This document shows, in pieces, positions 48,337 to 56,760 of a stretch of DNA of 57,599 bases. The stretch lies in contig JAFIHI010000068.1 of NCBI GenBank assembly GCA_017848755.1, forward strand, positions 1-57,599, given 5' to 3'. A program made the translations under genes and the position numbers. Under the pieces are notes generated by a model. The model was given only the letters and a program-made list of their open reading frames with translations. It ran no database searches and was not told the origin of the DNA. This DNA comes from Nakamurella sp. (GTDB lineage Bacteria > Actinomycetota > Actinomycetes > Mycobacteriales > Nakamurellaceae). Position 1 is the first letter of the stretch. Each line of letters starts with the position of its first letter.

Positions 48337-49420
48337 GCTGGACCCCCGGGTCCGGTCTGTCGGGGCACGAAGAGCGTACCGCGATTCTCCGGCTTTGGGC
48401 AGGTGGGAAACGTTGTTGCCGAACCTCGGTCCCGTCGGGCCGTTCCCGGACGCGCCGCTGGGCGATCACCTGGAGCGTCGCTGGTTGCACTACGCGTTCC
48501 GGTCACCGTCGGGGGACGTTTCGGTGATCGCCAACCTTTCGACCCTGGGCTCGTCCGGGCCTGCCACGGTGGGCCAGTCGATGTCGATCCTGCTGGTCCA
48601 CGATCGCGAAGCCGGCTGGCGGAGTAGCCAGTTCAATGCCACCGTCACGCCGCAGGCGTGGTCGTCCTTCGGCGCATCGAAAGGCCCGTCGCGCATGCGC
48701 ATCTCGGGCCTTTCACCGGGCCCGAGCGTCGATCTGCGGCTGCGGCGCACCGGTCGCCCGTGCACGTCGCAATGTGCGCCGTTCGGATTCGATCAGCACC
48801 TGCGGTGGCAGTCCGAGCCGGGAATCCGTGCCACCGGCCTGGCCGCGGCGAGCGGGGACGATGCGCGGCCCGTCCGCCTGGTCGGCTACCACGAACGGGT
48901 GCGCGGGCGCTGGGGTTGGCCGGACCTGGGTGGATGGGTCTTCGGATTCGTCAACGACACGCCTGCGCCGTCGGGCCCGCCGGCGTACTCGGTCGTCTTC
49001 ACGCTCATCACCCCGCGCGACGATGCCGATGCCGCAACCGGTTCGGTGATGCTCTGGAGGTCGGGCCGGCTCGTTCGGCACTTCCCGCGGCGGCGCATCG
49101 ATGTCGCGGTCTCGGGGGCGCTGCCGCGCGACAACGTCCATGTCTTCCCGCCGCTGGCGGCGACGCTCGGCACGGCGCCGACCGCCGAGGTACCGGCGCG
49201 GCTGGTGATCGTGGCGCAGACCGGCGACGACCGGCTGTGCATCGACGTGGACTCGCGCACCGCCGGCCGGATCGTGAATCCCTCCGAGCTCGGTCTCGCG
49301 CCGTTCAGCGTTCACGAGGTCCTCGGCCCGGCCGTCGTCACCGGGCGCGTCGGCGGCCGGCAGATCGGCTTCACGGCCGGCGCGGTTGTCGAGTTCGCTG
49401 GCGGTGCCCATGCCGACTGA
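48335..49420 (+). CDS. Hypothetical lipocalin-like (CrtC/AttH-type?) protein
   Basis: A 361-residue beta-rich protein. Features such as LERRWLHYAFRSPSGDVSVIANLS and GYHERVRGRWGWPDLGGWVFGFVND recall the AttH/CrtC group of terpenoid hydratases and lipocalin-like proteins. This is motif resemblance only. It precedes an SCP2-polyprenyl synthase fusion and overlaps it by 11 bp, which fits a role on a prenyl product. ATG at 48335 overlaps the opposite-strand ATG; a GTG at 48254 would lie inside the opposing gene. Confidence 0.5.
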   Translation: MLDPRVRSVGARRAYRDSPALGRWETLLPNLGPVGPFPDAPLGDHLERRWLHYAFRSPSGDVSVIANLSTLGSSGPATVGQSMSILLVHDREAGWRSSQFNATVTPQAWSSFGASKGPSRMRISGLSPGPSVDLRLRRTGRPCTSQCAPFGFDQHLRWQSEPGIRATGLAAASGDDARPVRLVGYHERVRGRWGWPDLGGWVFGFVNDTPAPSGPPAYSVVFTLITPRDDADAATGSVMLWRSGRLVRHFPRRRIDVAVSGALPRDNVHVFPPLAATLGTAPTAEVPARLVIVAQTGDDRLCIDVDSRTAGRIVNPSELGLAPFSVHEVLGPAVVTGRVGGRQIGFTAGAVVEFAGGAHAD

Positions 49421-51122
49421 CCACGCCTCGTCCGGCCAGCGGCGCGCAGCCACCGAAACCGCCGGTCCGGAACCCGCCGGAGCGGACGTCTTCACGGCGA
49501 CCGTGCACGAACTCACCCAGCGCGCACCCGCCATCGTCGCCGCCGCGGCGGCCGAACTCGGCGCGATCCGGCTGGCGCTGCACTTCGGCGACGGCACGGG
49601 CGGCGCGCTCAGCGCGCATCGCTCGCGCCTGATCGCGACCGCACACCCGCCGGCATCGGCCGACGTCGAGGTGTACTTCGACGCCCGCGCTATGAACCTG
49701 ATCTTCGATCTGGCCGCGCGACCGATCGACGAGGTGCTGCCGGGCAGCCTCGATGTCCGCGGGCCGCGCGACCAGGTACTCGCGGTCTGGCGGACGATGC
49801 GGCTGCTGTCCCAGCGCGCTTCGGGACTGCGTGCGGTACAAGAACTCTGGCGGTGCTACCGCGATGCTTCGCCGCATCTGTGGGGAAAGCCGCCCAGCCC
49901 CGCGGACAGCGTCATCGACGGGGAGCCGACGGACGGATGGGCGGCGCCGCGCGATACCGGTTGGCGCGCACTGGACTTCTTCGACCATCGGCAACCGACC
50001 GGAGACCGGCCGCTCGTCGGCGGGACCGTCGCCAGCGCGCCGCGCAGCCTCTGGGACGGAACGCGGGCCACCGGATGGTGGCTCCCCGAGCCGGTCGCGG
50101 ACGCCGACCTCGTCGACGTGATGACCGCCTGCCGCGATCGGGTCCGGCGCGAGATGAACCGGCTCATCCCGGACCGGCAACCGAAATCCTCACTGTACGA
50201 ACTGATCCGCGCGTATCCCACCCGGCAGGGCAAGGGTCTGCGCCCGACGTTGACCTTGGCGGCGTGCGCGGCGTTCGGCGGGCGGCCGGACGACGCGGTC
50301 CGCGTGGCCGCCGCACTCGAGTTGTTCCACAACGGGTTTCTGATCCATGACGACATCGCGGACGAGTCGACGCATCGCCGCGGGCTGCCGACCCTGCACA
50401 CCGAGCACGGCCTGGGACTTGCCGTGAACGCGGGCGACGGTATCAACCTGCTCGCGGTCGACGCGGTGTTGTCCAACCTCGAGACTCTAGGCCTGGCACG
50501 GACACTCGGCCTGATCCACGAGGTGCTGCACATGTGCCGCGAGACAGTGGAGGGGCAGGCCATCGAGCTGGAGTGGATCCGGCGCGCCACCGTTCCCCGG
50601 TCGGACCAGGCGTACTACCGGATGAGCACGAAGAAGACCGGCTGGTACACGTGCATCTCGCCGTGCCGGCTCGGCGCCGTGTGCGCCGGCGAGAGCGGGC
50701 CGGCGCTGGACGTCTTCAACGAGGCGTTCCGCTGGATCGGCATTGCCTTCCAGATCCAGGACGACGTCCTCAACCTGATCGGTGAGGAGGCGCTCTACGG
50801 CAAGGAGCCGCTGGGCGATCTCCTCGAGGGCAAGCGGACAGTGATGTTGATCCATCTGATGCGCACCGCCGGCCACCGCGACCGCGTCAGGCTGGCCGAA
50901 CTGCTGGCGCGCCCGCGGCAGGGTCGCGCGCAGGAGGATGCGGCGGAAATACTTGCCGCCATGCAGCATTACGGATCGATCGACTACGCCATCGACCTCG
51001 CCGACCGGCTCGCGCAGCGCGGCACGCAGCGGTTCGAGCGGGACCTGCGCGCCCTCCCGGAGAACGAGGGCAAGGCGCTGCTCCGCCAGATCGCCAACTA
51101 CGTGACCACGAGGCCGCTGTGA
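49410..51122 (+). CDS. SCP2-like/polyprenyl diphosphate synthase fusion
   Basis: A 570-residue two-part protein. Residues 20-155 resemble a sterol-carrier (SCP2) domain: DVEVYFDARAMNLIFDLA, EVLPGSLDVRGPRDQVLAVWRTMRLLSQRASGLRAV. Residues about 220-570 are a trans-prenyltransferase with GKGLRPTLTLA, the first Asp motif LIHDDIADES and a second motif FQIQDDVLNLI, which is DDxxN rather than DDxxD. It should chain isopentenyl diphosphate into a prenyl diphosphate. ATG at 49410 is chosen; GTG at 49404 is possible. GTGA overlap with the next gene. Confidence 0.75.
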   Translation: MPTDHASSGQRRAATETAGPEPAGADVFTATVHELTQRAPAIVAAAAAELGAIRLALHFGDGTGGALSAHRSRLIATAHPPASADVEVYFDARAMNLIFDLAARPIDEVLPGSLDVRGPRDQVLAVWRTMRLLSQRASGLRAVQELWRCYRDASPHLWGKPPSPADSVIDGEPTDGWAAPRDTGWRALDFFDHRQPTGDRPLVGGTVASAPRSLWDGTRATGWWLPEPVADADLVDVMTACRDRVRREMNRLIPDRQPKSSLYELIRAYPTRQGKGLRPTLTLAACAAFGGRPDDAVRVAAALELFHNGFLIHDDIADESTHRRGLPTLHTEHGLGLAVNAGDGINLLAVDAVLSNLETLGLARTLGLIHEVLHMCRETVEGQAIELEWIRRATVPRSDQAYYRMSTKKTGWYTCISPCRLGAVCAGESGPALDVFNEAFRWIGIAFQIQDDVLNLIGEEALYGKEPLGDLLEGKRTVMLIHLMRTAGHRDRVRLAELLARPRQGRAQEDAAEILAAMQHYGSIDYAIDLADRLAQRGTQRFERDLRALPENEGKALLRQIANYVTTRPL

Positions 51123-51730
51123 CGCCGACGCCCGGCCGAGATAACGGGGATGACGGGGATGACGCTGTTCGCGGCGATGCCCATGCCGATAGCCACATGG
51201 CCGGCCCGACCGTACGCGAGGACGCGCTCGGCGACGCGGACCACGCCGTGCTGGCGCGTATCGACGAGGGGAACACATGGCTCCGCGCGGTGCTGTGCAC
51301 CCTCGCGCGGCGCGGAACCCTGCTGCGTCAGGAGGAGCCCGAGCGAGCCGCGACGCTGATCGCGGCCCTGTCCCGGTGGCCGTGGTTCAAGGGTGGGCAG
51401 TTCCTGTTCGACCTGATGGAGTGGGAGGACTTCATGGTCGACGGCCCGCCCCCGCCGCTGGTCGCCTCGGTGCTGGGAAGCGGCAGCGTCCGCCGGATCG
51501 CGTCCGCCCTCGCCGGGGCGCGCGCCCTGCTCGACGACGCGGCGGCCCGAGCGTTCGACGACGCGCAACGCGCGTACGAGCAGCTCACAGTCGACATCGC
51601 CGCCGGTGAGGAGCAGTTGCCGGCTCTGCAGCCGGGGCTCTACCTCTACCGCGACGTCGTTCTCGGGGTTGTCGTCAGCGTAGGCCCGATCGTGGCGGAG
51701 GCCGACCGGTCCGCCGGCGCTCCGTCGTGA
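51119..51730 (+). CDS. Hypothetical helical protein, last gene of the rightward unit
   Basis: A 203-residue protein I cannot assign. It begins with an Asp/Gly-rich tail (about 35 residues, DNGDDGDDAVRGDAHADSH), which a one-mismatch TATGACG motif helps encode. A helical body follows (ARIDEGNTWLRAVLCTLARRG, RWPWFKGGQFLFDLMEWEDFM). It is coupled to the synthase gene by GTGA. Its 3' end overlaps the opposing DUF4031 gene by 85 bp. Confidence 0.6.
   Translation: MTPTPGRDNGDDGDDAVRGDAHADSHMAGPTVREDALGDADHAVLARIDEGNTWLRAVLCTLARRGTLLRQEEPERAATLIAALSRWPWFKGGQFLFDLMEWEDFMVDGPPPPLVASVLGSGSVRRIASALAGARALLDDAAARAFDDAQRAYEQLTVDIAAGEEQLPALQPGLYLYRDVVLGVVVSVGPIVAEADRSAGAPS
51158..51173 (+). repeat. TATGACG-motif copy (1 mismatch)
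   Basis: GATGACGCTGTTCGCG in the disordered N-terminal tail of the helical protein (DDAVRGD). Confidence 0.6.
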
Positions 51731-52017
51731 CATCCGCGCGGCCGGGGCGCGTCCCCTGGCGGGACCTTGCGGCGGCGTAGTCCGGATGCCACCAGCCGGG
51801 CGAGCAACTCCCGCGAGGAAACCTCGGTGGCCCCGGACGCGACGAGGCCGGCGTAACGCGCAACCGGCACGTCGTAGTGGTCTCGATCGAACGCCCGGCC
51901 CGGCAGGTCATGGTGCGCGGCGAACGCGTGCAGTTCGACCACGCTCACGTCGCTGACCAGGTGCGAGAACAACGTGCCGTGCGCCGGCCAGTTCGGCGGA
52001 TCGATCAGGATGGCCAC
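51646..52017 (-). CDS. DUF4031 family protein
   Basis: A 123-residue protein matching DUF4031: VAILIDPPNWPAHGTLFSHLVSDVSVVELHAFAAHHDLPGRAFDRDHYDVP, then SRELLARLVASGLRRRK. The function is unknown; the conserved His and Asp residues hint at a metal site. GTG at 52017 gives the family start. The last 40 codons extend beyond the usual end and overlap the opposing gene. The 215-bp gap upstream holds nothing I recognise. Confidence 0.85.
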   Translation of the reverse strand: MAILIDPPNWPAHGTLFSHLVSDVSVVELHAFAAHHDLPGRAFDRDHYDVPVARYAGLVASGATEVSSRELLARLVASGLRRRKVPPGDAPRPRGCHDGAPADRSASATIGPTLTTTPRTTSR

Positions 52018-52232
52018 GCACCCCACCATAGGCGGCTCCGCCGAAGCGCACCGGATTGCTCGCGCTGTGACGGGATCGGGCCGCGGTCAGGTCGCGCGGG
52101 AACGGTCAATCGTAGGCAAGCCGATGTCGGGAATTATCGCGGCAGGGATAGTGCCTCGCGAACCAAGACCACCGGGGCACGTCCGTGGCGGCACGACCGC
52201 CCCGGCCCTCGGGCCCGTGAGATCGGCAGTCG

Positions 52233-52685
52233 CTATTCGCGTATGACGTTGTCCCCATCGATACGCACGTCGATCGGCGGCAGCGGTTCCGTGGCGGGTC
52301 CCCGCAGTACCTGTCCGGTGAGCAGCGCGAACCGGGAGCTGTGACACGGGCAGAGCAACACCTCGCCCGTCGCGACAACGGTGCACCCCCGATGCGGGCA
52401 CACCGCCGAAAACGCCCGCACGGTAGTGGTTTCCGGTCGCGCGACAAAGGCCGGACGCCGATCGACCGTGACCGACGCGATCCCACCGACCGGCACCTTG
52501 TCGAGCGCGACCAGCACCGTGCCGGACCCGGTCGCGCCGGAGGTCGACCTGTCGTCCGAGCCGCTGTTGGCGCAGCCGGCCAATGCGGTAGCCGCCCCAA
52601 TGGCCGGCACCGCCAGCCCCGCCCGGAGCACAGTACGCCGGCGAAAGTTCGGCGCTGTTGCCGCACGCACGTGCTGTTCCCGCAT
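52233..52685 (-). CDS. Rieske (2Fe-2S) lipoprotein with Tat signal
   Basis: A 150-residue exported electron-transfer protein. The N-terminus has a twin-arginine motif (RRRTVLRAG) and lipobox ALAGC. The cluster ligands are C96-H98 in CPHRGC and C112-H115 in CPCH, with the disulfide pair C101/C114. The redox partner is unknown. ATG at 52685 is chosen because AAGGGG sits 8 bp upstream. A degenerate TATGACG copy (52242-52257) encodes the last residues (DNVIRE). Confidence 0.9.
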   Translation of the reverse strand: MREQHVRAATAPNFRRRTVLRAGLAVPAIGAATALAGCANSGSDDRSTSGATGSGTVLVALDKVPVGGIASVTVDRRPAFVARPETTTVRAFSAVCPHRGCTVVATGEVLLCPCHSSRFALLTGQVLRGPATEPLPPIDVRIDGDNVIRE

Positions 52686-52720
52686 CGCCGTCACCCCTTC
52701 CAGCCGGTAGCGTCCACGGT

Positions 52721-53485
52721 ATGGAACTCTCCGGATCTGCTGCCATTGTGACCGGCGCCGCCTCCGGGCTGGGCGCCGCCACCGCGGCCGCGCTCGCCGG
52801 CGCGGGCGCCTCCGTGGTCGGTGTCGACCTGACGTCGGGGTGGACGAAAGCGGGCTCGCCGCCGAACGGCGTCATACCCGTCGACGCGGACGTGACGAGC
52901 GAGACGGACGTCGCCCGCGCGGTCGCCGTGGCAGTCGATTCGGGTGCGCCGCTTCGAGTGGCCGTGAACTGCGCCGGGGTCGCCTGGGCCGCAAGGATTC
53001 TCGGCCGCAAGGGCGTACACGACCTCGACCTGTTCCGAAACGTGGTGGGGATCAACCTGATCGGCACCTTCAACGTGCTTCGTCTTGCCGCCGAGGCGAT
53101 GGCGAGGACCGAGCCCGCGGACGAGTCCGGCCAGCGGGGCCTCATCGTGAACACGGCGAGCGTCGCCGCGTTCGACGGCCAGGTCGGGCAGATCGCCTAC
53201 GCCGCTTCGAAGGGCGGCATCGCGGCGATGACGCTGCCGGCGGCCCGCGATCTCGCCCAGTACGGCGTGCGGGTGATGGCGATCGCGCCCGGGATCATGG
53301 ATACACCGATGATGGCGACGATCACCGACGAGTTCCGCGCCGCGCTCGAGGCGACCGTCCCGTTCCCGGCACGACTCGGTCGACCGGAAGAGTATGCGGC
53401 GTTGGTACTTTCGCTGGTATCGCTGGACTACCTCAACGGCGAGGTGATCCGGCTCGACGGCAGCCTGCGCATGCCGCCGCGGTAA
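52721..53485 (+). CDS. SDR-family dehydrogenase (HSD17B10-like)
   Basis: A 254-residue NAD-dependent short-chain dehydrogenase. Cofactor motif TGAASGLGAATAAALAGAG, NCAGVAWA, and catalytic YAASKGGIAAMTLPAARDLA. The ending LNGEVIRLDGSLRMPPR resembles 3-hydroxyacyl-CoA (2-methyl) dehydrogenases. With the nearby acyl-CoA dehydrogenase, a part in acyl-CoA breakdown is plausible. A two-mismatch TATGACG motif (52861) encodes NGVIPVDAD in the loop after strand 2. Confidence 0.88.
   Translation: MELSGSAAIVTGAASGLGAATAAALAGAGASVVGVDLTSGWTKAGSPPNGVIPVDADVTSETDVARAVAVAVDSGAPLRVAVNCAGVAWAARILGRKGVHDLDLFRNVVGINLIGTFNVLRLAAEAMARTEPADESGQRGLIVNTASVAAFDGQVGQIAYAASKGGIAAMTLPAARDLAQYGVRVMAIAPGIMDTPMMATITDEFRAALEATVPFPARLGRPEEYAALVLSLVSLDYLNGEVIRLDGSLRMPPR
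52861..52876 (-). repeat. TATGACG-motif copy (2 mismatches)
   Basis: In the SDR gene, read as NGVIP between strand 2 and the D-x-V segment. Confidence 0.5.
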
Positions 53486-53518
53486 CGCGCATACGCCCCG
53501 GATTGCGCCCTGCCACGA

Positions 53519-53731
53519 GTGTGAATTGAACTGGGACAATTCGCCCAGAATGCTGCAGGACTCACATCCTCAAGGGGGCGGGGCGACCGGGGGCGGGCGG
53601 AGCAGCCGGAGTGGGGCACTGTGCATGGAACTGGGCCAAATCGGGCGGATTGCTGCTACATTCACACTCTCGTTTTTCGAGAGTGTGAATGCTGCAGGAA
53701 AATGCCCGAAATATCCCGGTCCTATTCACAC
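53519..53731. repeat. Cluster of 40-bp palindromic-family repeats (three units)
   Basis: Units 53519-53558 and 53619-53658 run forward, 53692-53731 inverted. All are 40 bp, of the same family as 20239-20493. Between the last two is a strong hairpin, arms CATTCACACTCTCG and CGAGAGTGTGAATG, so 53619-53731 is one long inverted repeat. They fill much of the 372-bp gap between the SDR and hydrolase genes; I see nothing else there. Confidence 0.9.
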
Positions 53732-53857
53732 CCGGTCGGTCGAGGTGCCGTTAGCCATCCCACTCATCCTCCTGCAGCGGGACACGCGAGGCCCGGGTCT
53801 CCTACCTGCGACCCAGATGTCTGGCGGGGCACCGAGATCCGTGCTCTACTCTCCTGC

Positions 53858-54685
53858 ATGGCCCCTGAGACAGATGCCGCGACGAGCACGCCGATGAGTA
53901 CCGCTGCCGGCACGATCCCGCTCGCGCACGTCGTGCAGGGGAGCGGTCCGCTGCTCGTGCTCCTTCACGGCATCACCGAGAACCGGCACGGCTTCGATCC
54001 GCTGCTGCCGATGCTGCAAAGCCGCTACCGCGTCCTAGCGGTAGATCTGCGCGGGCACGGCGATTCGCCGCCTGCGGCCGAGTATCCGCTGGACGCCATG
54101 GCCGCCGACGTGGCGGAGGTGGTAGTCGCCGTGATGGGCGGTTTCGGCGGTGAATCAGGCGCGGCACCGCTGGTCGTGGGCCACTCGCTGGGCGGAATCG
54201 TCGCCGCTGCCTACGCCGTACGGTTCCCGGTACGCGGAGTGGTGAACATCGACCAGTCGTTGGATCTCGCCGCGATGCAGGAGCAGGTCCAGGCTGTCGA
54301 GGGGCTGCTGCGCAGCGATGCGTTCCCCGCCGTGATGACCGGTAGGTTCGCGCAGATGGCGGGGCAGCTCCCGCCGGACGAGCAGCGGCGCATCGAAGCG
54401 CTCCGCCGGATGGACCCGGACGTGGTGCTCGGAATCTGGTCGCCGCTGTTCCACCTGGGCGCGCCGGCGCTCGCGGCGATGGTGGACGACCTGGTCACGC
54501 CCGCGGCACCGTATCCGTACCTGCAGATCGACGGTCTGCCGAGCGGCGAGCACTACCCGGAGTGGCTGGCGCACCGGATCCCCGGGGCGCTCGTCGAGGA
54601 TTGGGGCCTTCTCGGGCACTATCCGCACCTGTGCGAGCCGCAGCGGTTCGCAGCGCGCGTCGCGGAGTTCGATCCGGCGGTGTAA
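53858..54685 (+). CDS. Alpha/beta hydrolase
   Basis: A 275-residue hydrolase of the alpha/beta fold. The oxyanion motif is LVLLHGITENRHGFDPLL, followed by DLRGHGDSPPA, nucleophile Ser in VVGHSLGGIVAAAYA, and a C-terminal His in LLGHYPHLCEP. The substrate is unknown; no signal peptide. ATG at 53858 is used; ATG at 53894 is possible. Confidence 0.85.
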   Translation: MAPETDAATSTPMSTAAGTIPLAHVVQGSGPLLVLLHGITENRHGFDPLLPMLQSRYRVLAVDLRGHGDSPPAAEYPLDAMAADVAEVVVAVMGGFGGESGAAPLVVGHSLGGIVAAAYAVRFPVRGVVNIDQSLDLAAMQEQVQAVEGLLRSDAFPAVMTGRFAQMAGQLPPDEQRRIEALRRMDPDVVLGIWSPLFHLGAPALAAMVDDLVTPAAPYPYLQIDGLPSGEHYPEWLAHRIPGALVEDWGLLGHYPHLCEPQRFAARVAEFDPAV

Positions 54686-54825
54686 CGGCGCGGAGCGGCG
54701 CCGCAGCGCGGTGTCACAGCGCTACGCGAACGGCTATGACGGCGCGGTACCGCCATGCGACGCAACCCCGTAGGCGCACCGGCACGTTCTCGTCCCTCGG
54801 GCAGCGAATGACGTCGCACCACGGC

Positions 54826-54841
54826 CGAGAACATCGTCATA
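54826..54841 (-). repeat. TATGACG-motif copy (exact)
   Basis: Intergenic between converging hydrolase and acyl-CoA dehydrogenase genes. The ends CGAG and CTCG are complementary. A degraded inverted partner (TATGACGG, 54735) lies 91 bp to the left in the same gap. Confidence 0.85.
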
Positions 54842-54870
54842 CTCGCCGGCGGTCGCCGGAATCGGTTGCG

Positions 54871-56019
54871 TCACTTGAGGAGTGCCCGTGCCATCACCAG
54901 CCGCTGCACCTGGTTGGTGCCTTCGTAGATCTGGGTGATCTTCGCGTCGCGCATCATCCGCTCGACCGGGAAGTCGCGGGTGAAGCCGTATCCGCCGAGG
55001 AGCTGCACAGCGTCGGTGGTGACGTCCATCGCGACGTCCGACGCGAAGCACTTGGCGGCCGAGGCGAGGAAGCCCTTGTTCGCGTCGCCCCGTTCCGTGG
55101 CGGCCGCCGCCTGGTAGACGAGGGTCCGGGCGGCCTCGACCCGCATCGCGGCATCCGCGATCATGAATTGCAGCGCCTGGAAGTCGGCCAGCCGTTTGCC
55201 GAACTGCTTGCGCTCCTTGACATATCCGATTGCGACGTCGAGCGCCCCCTGTGCGATCCCGACGGCCTGTGCGCCGATGGTGGGCCGAGTGTGGTCCAGC
55301 GTCTTCAGCGCGGTCTTGAACCCGGTGCCCGGTTCGCCGATGATCCGGTCCCCGGGAATCCGGCAGTTCTCGAAGTGGATCTCCCGGGTCGGCGAACCCT
55401 TGATGCCCATCTTGCGTTCCTTGCTGCCGACCACGAACCCGGGGTCGTCCTGGTGCACCACGAAGGCCGAGATCCCGTTCGCCGGTCGCGCCGCGTCGGG
55501 GTCCGACACGGCCATGACGGTGTACCAGGCCGACACGCCCGCGTTGGTGATCCAGCACTTGGTGCCGTTCAGCACCCAGTCGTCGCCGTCGCGAACGGCG
55601 CGCGTTCGCATGGCCGCGGCATCGGAGCCGGCCTCGCGCTCGGACAGGGCGTAGGAGATCATCGCCGATCCGTCCGCGATCGACGGCAGCACCTGCTGTT
55701 TCAACTCCTCGGACGCGGAAAGCAGGATCGGCATCGACCCCAGCTTGTTCACGGCCGGGATCAGCGAAGACGCCGCACAGACCCGGGCGACCTCCTCGAT
55801 CACGATCACCGTGGTCACGGCATCGGCCCCCGCGCCCCCGTACTCCTCGGGAATGTGCACGGCCTGGAATCCCGCCGATGTGAGCGCCTTCTGCGCCTCG
55901 ACCGGATAGCGCTCCTGCTCATCGCACTCGGCGGCGTACGGCGCGATCTCCTTCTCCGCGATCTCCCGGATCGCTGCGCGGACGTCGCTCTGATCGTCGG
56001 TCAACGTGAACTGTGGCAC
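54871..56019 (-). CDS. Acyl-CoA dehydrogenase (FadE25-like)
   Basis: A 382-residue flavoprotein oxidising acyl-CoA in beta-oxidation or branched-chain acid breakdown. Family motifs are YALSEREAGSDAAAM, WITNAG, KERKQFGKRLADFQALQF and the catalytic Glu366 in QIYEGTNQVQRLVMARALLK. The position behind purE-purK matches fadE25 of mycobacteria. GTG at 56019 has an AAGGAG site 6 bp upstream. Confidence 0.93.
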   Translation of the reverse strand: MPQFTLTDDQSDVRAAIREIAEKEIAPYAAECDEQERYPVEAQKALTSAGFQAVHIPEEYGGAGADAVTTVIVIEEVARVCAASSLIPAVNKLGSMPILLSASEELKQQVLPSIADGSAMISYALSEREAGSDAAAMRTRAVRDGDDWVLNGTKCWITNAGVSAWYTVMAVSDPDAARPANGISAFVVHQDDPGFVVGSKERKMGIKGSPTREIHFENCRIPGDRIIGEPGTGFKTALKTLDHTRPTIGAQAVGIAQGALDVAIGYVKERKQFGKRLADFQALQFMIADAAMRVEAARTLVYQAAAATERGDANKGFLASAAKCFASDVAMDVTTDAVQLLGGYGFTRDFPVERMMRDAKITQIYEGTNQVQRLVMARALLK

Positions 56020-56136
56020 GGCGCGCTCCTTCGCGGGTCCTGCGGTGACGCCATCGTAGGCCGCACGGCCCGCATCCCGCCCATCCATGCACCGTGCTGG
56101 GCAGTCGCCGGCCGCGCTCGCTGTTCGAGAATCTGC

Positions 56137-56760
56137 CTAGCCCAAGCGCTCTCGCTGGACCCGTTCGGCGAGCGCGCGGTCCTTCGCGAGTACCGAGGCC
56201 TGGAGGTCGTCGGCGTAGGCGGCGAGTTCTGCCGCCAGCGTGCGGCCGCCCTCGTCCGGCGTCGCCGCGAGCATCCGAACCGCGAGCAACGCCGCGTTGG
56301 CGGCGCCGTCGATCGATACGGTAGCGACCGGAACCCCTTGCGGCATCTGCACTATCGAGAGCAACGAGTCCAGCCCGTCCAAGGAAGCCAGCTTCACCGG
56401 AACGCCGATCACCGGAAGCGTGGTCGCGGCGGCCACCATGCCCGGCAGGTGCGCCGCCCCTCCGGCTCCAGCGATGATCACGCGCAGCCCACGACCGGCG
56501 GCGGCCGCGGCGTAGTCCAGCATGCGCTGCGGCGTGCGGTGCGCGGAGTAGACACCGACTTCGTAACGGACCGCGAAATCGTCGAGAACCGTTGCGGCGG
56601 CGCTCATCACGCGCCAGTCGGAGTCGGAGCCCATCACGATGCCGACCAGAGGCGCGGTGTCGTGGGTGGCGCTGTAGGTGGCACTGCCCGGAGCACCGTG
56701 CCCGGCATCGTCCGATGCGCCCACCGCCGATGACGATGTGTCTGATCCGAACTCCGTCAT
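56137..56760 (-). CDS. purE: 5-(carboxyamino)imidazole ribonucleotide mutase
   Basis: A 207-residue class I PurE, converting N5-CAIR to CAIR in purine synthesis. The family core [61 protein letters not shown] and [28 protein letters not shown] is intact. About 37 extra residues, low-complexity, precede PLVGIVMG. They are largely encoded by the motif copy that also supplies the ATG and by its degenerate inverted partner at 56729. ATG overlaps the purK stop. Confidence 0.93.
   Translation of the reverse strand: MTEFGSDTSSSAVGASDDAGHGAPGSATYSATHDTAPLVGIVMGSDSDWRVMSAAATVLDDFAVRYEVGVYSAHRTPQRMLDYAAAAAGRGLRVIIAGAGGAAHLPGMVAAATTLPVIGVPVKLASLDGLDSLLSIVQMPQGVPVATVSIDGAANAALLAVRMLAATPDEGGRTLAAELAAYADDLQASVLAKDRALAERVQRERLG
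56583..56597. repeat. CGARAACCGTTKCGG motif copy
   Basis: Same element as 11856 and 14040, read as AATVL in purE. Confidence 0.45.

Noticed and set aside
49410..51122. Encapsulin cargo system (family 2 polyprenyl transferase)
   Set aside because: No HK97-fold shell gene is recognisable in the neighbourhood and the N-terminal part looks folded (SCP2-like) rather than a disordered targeting tail.
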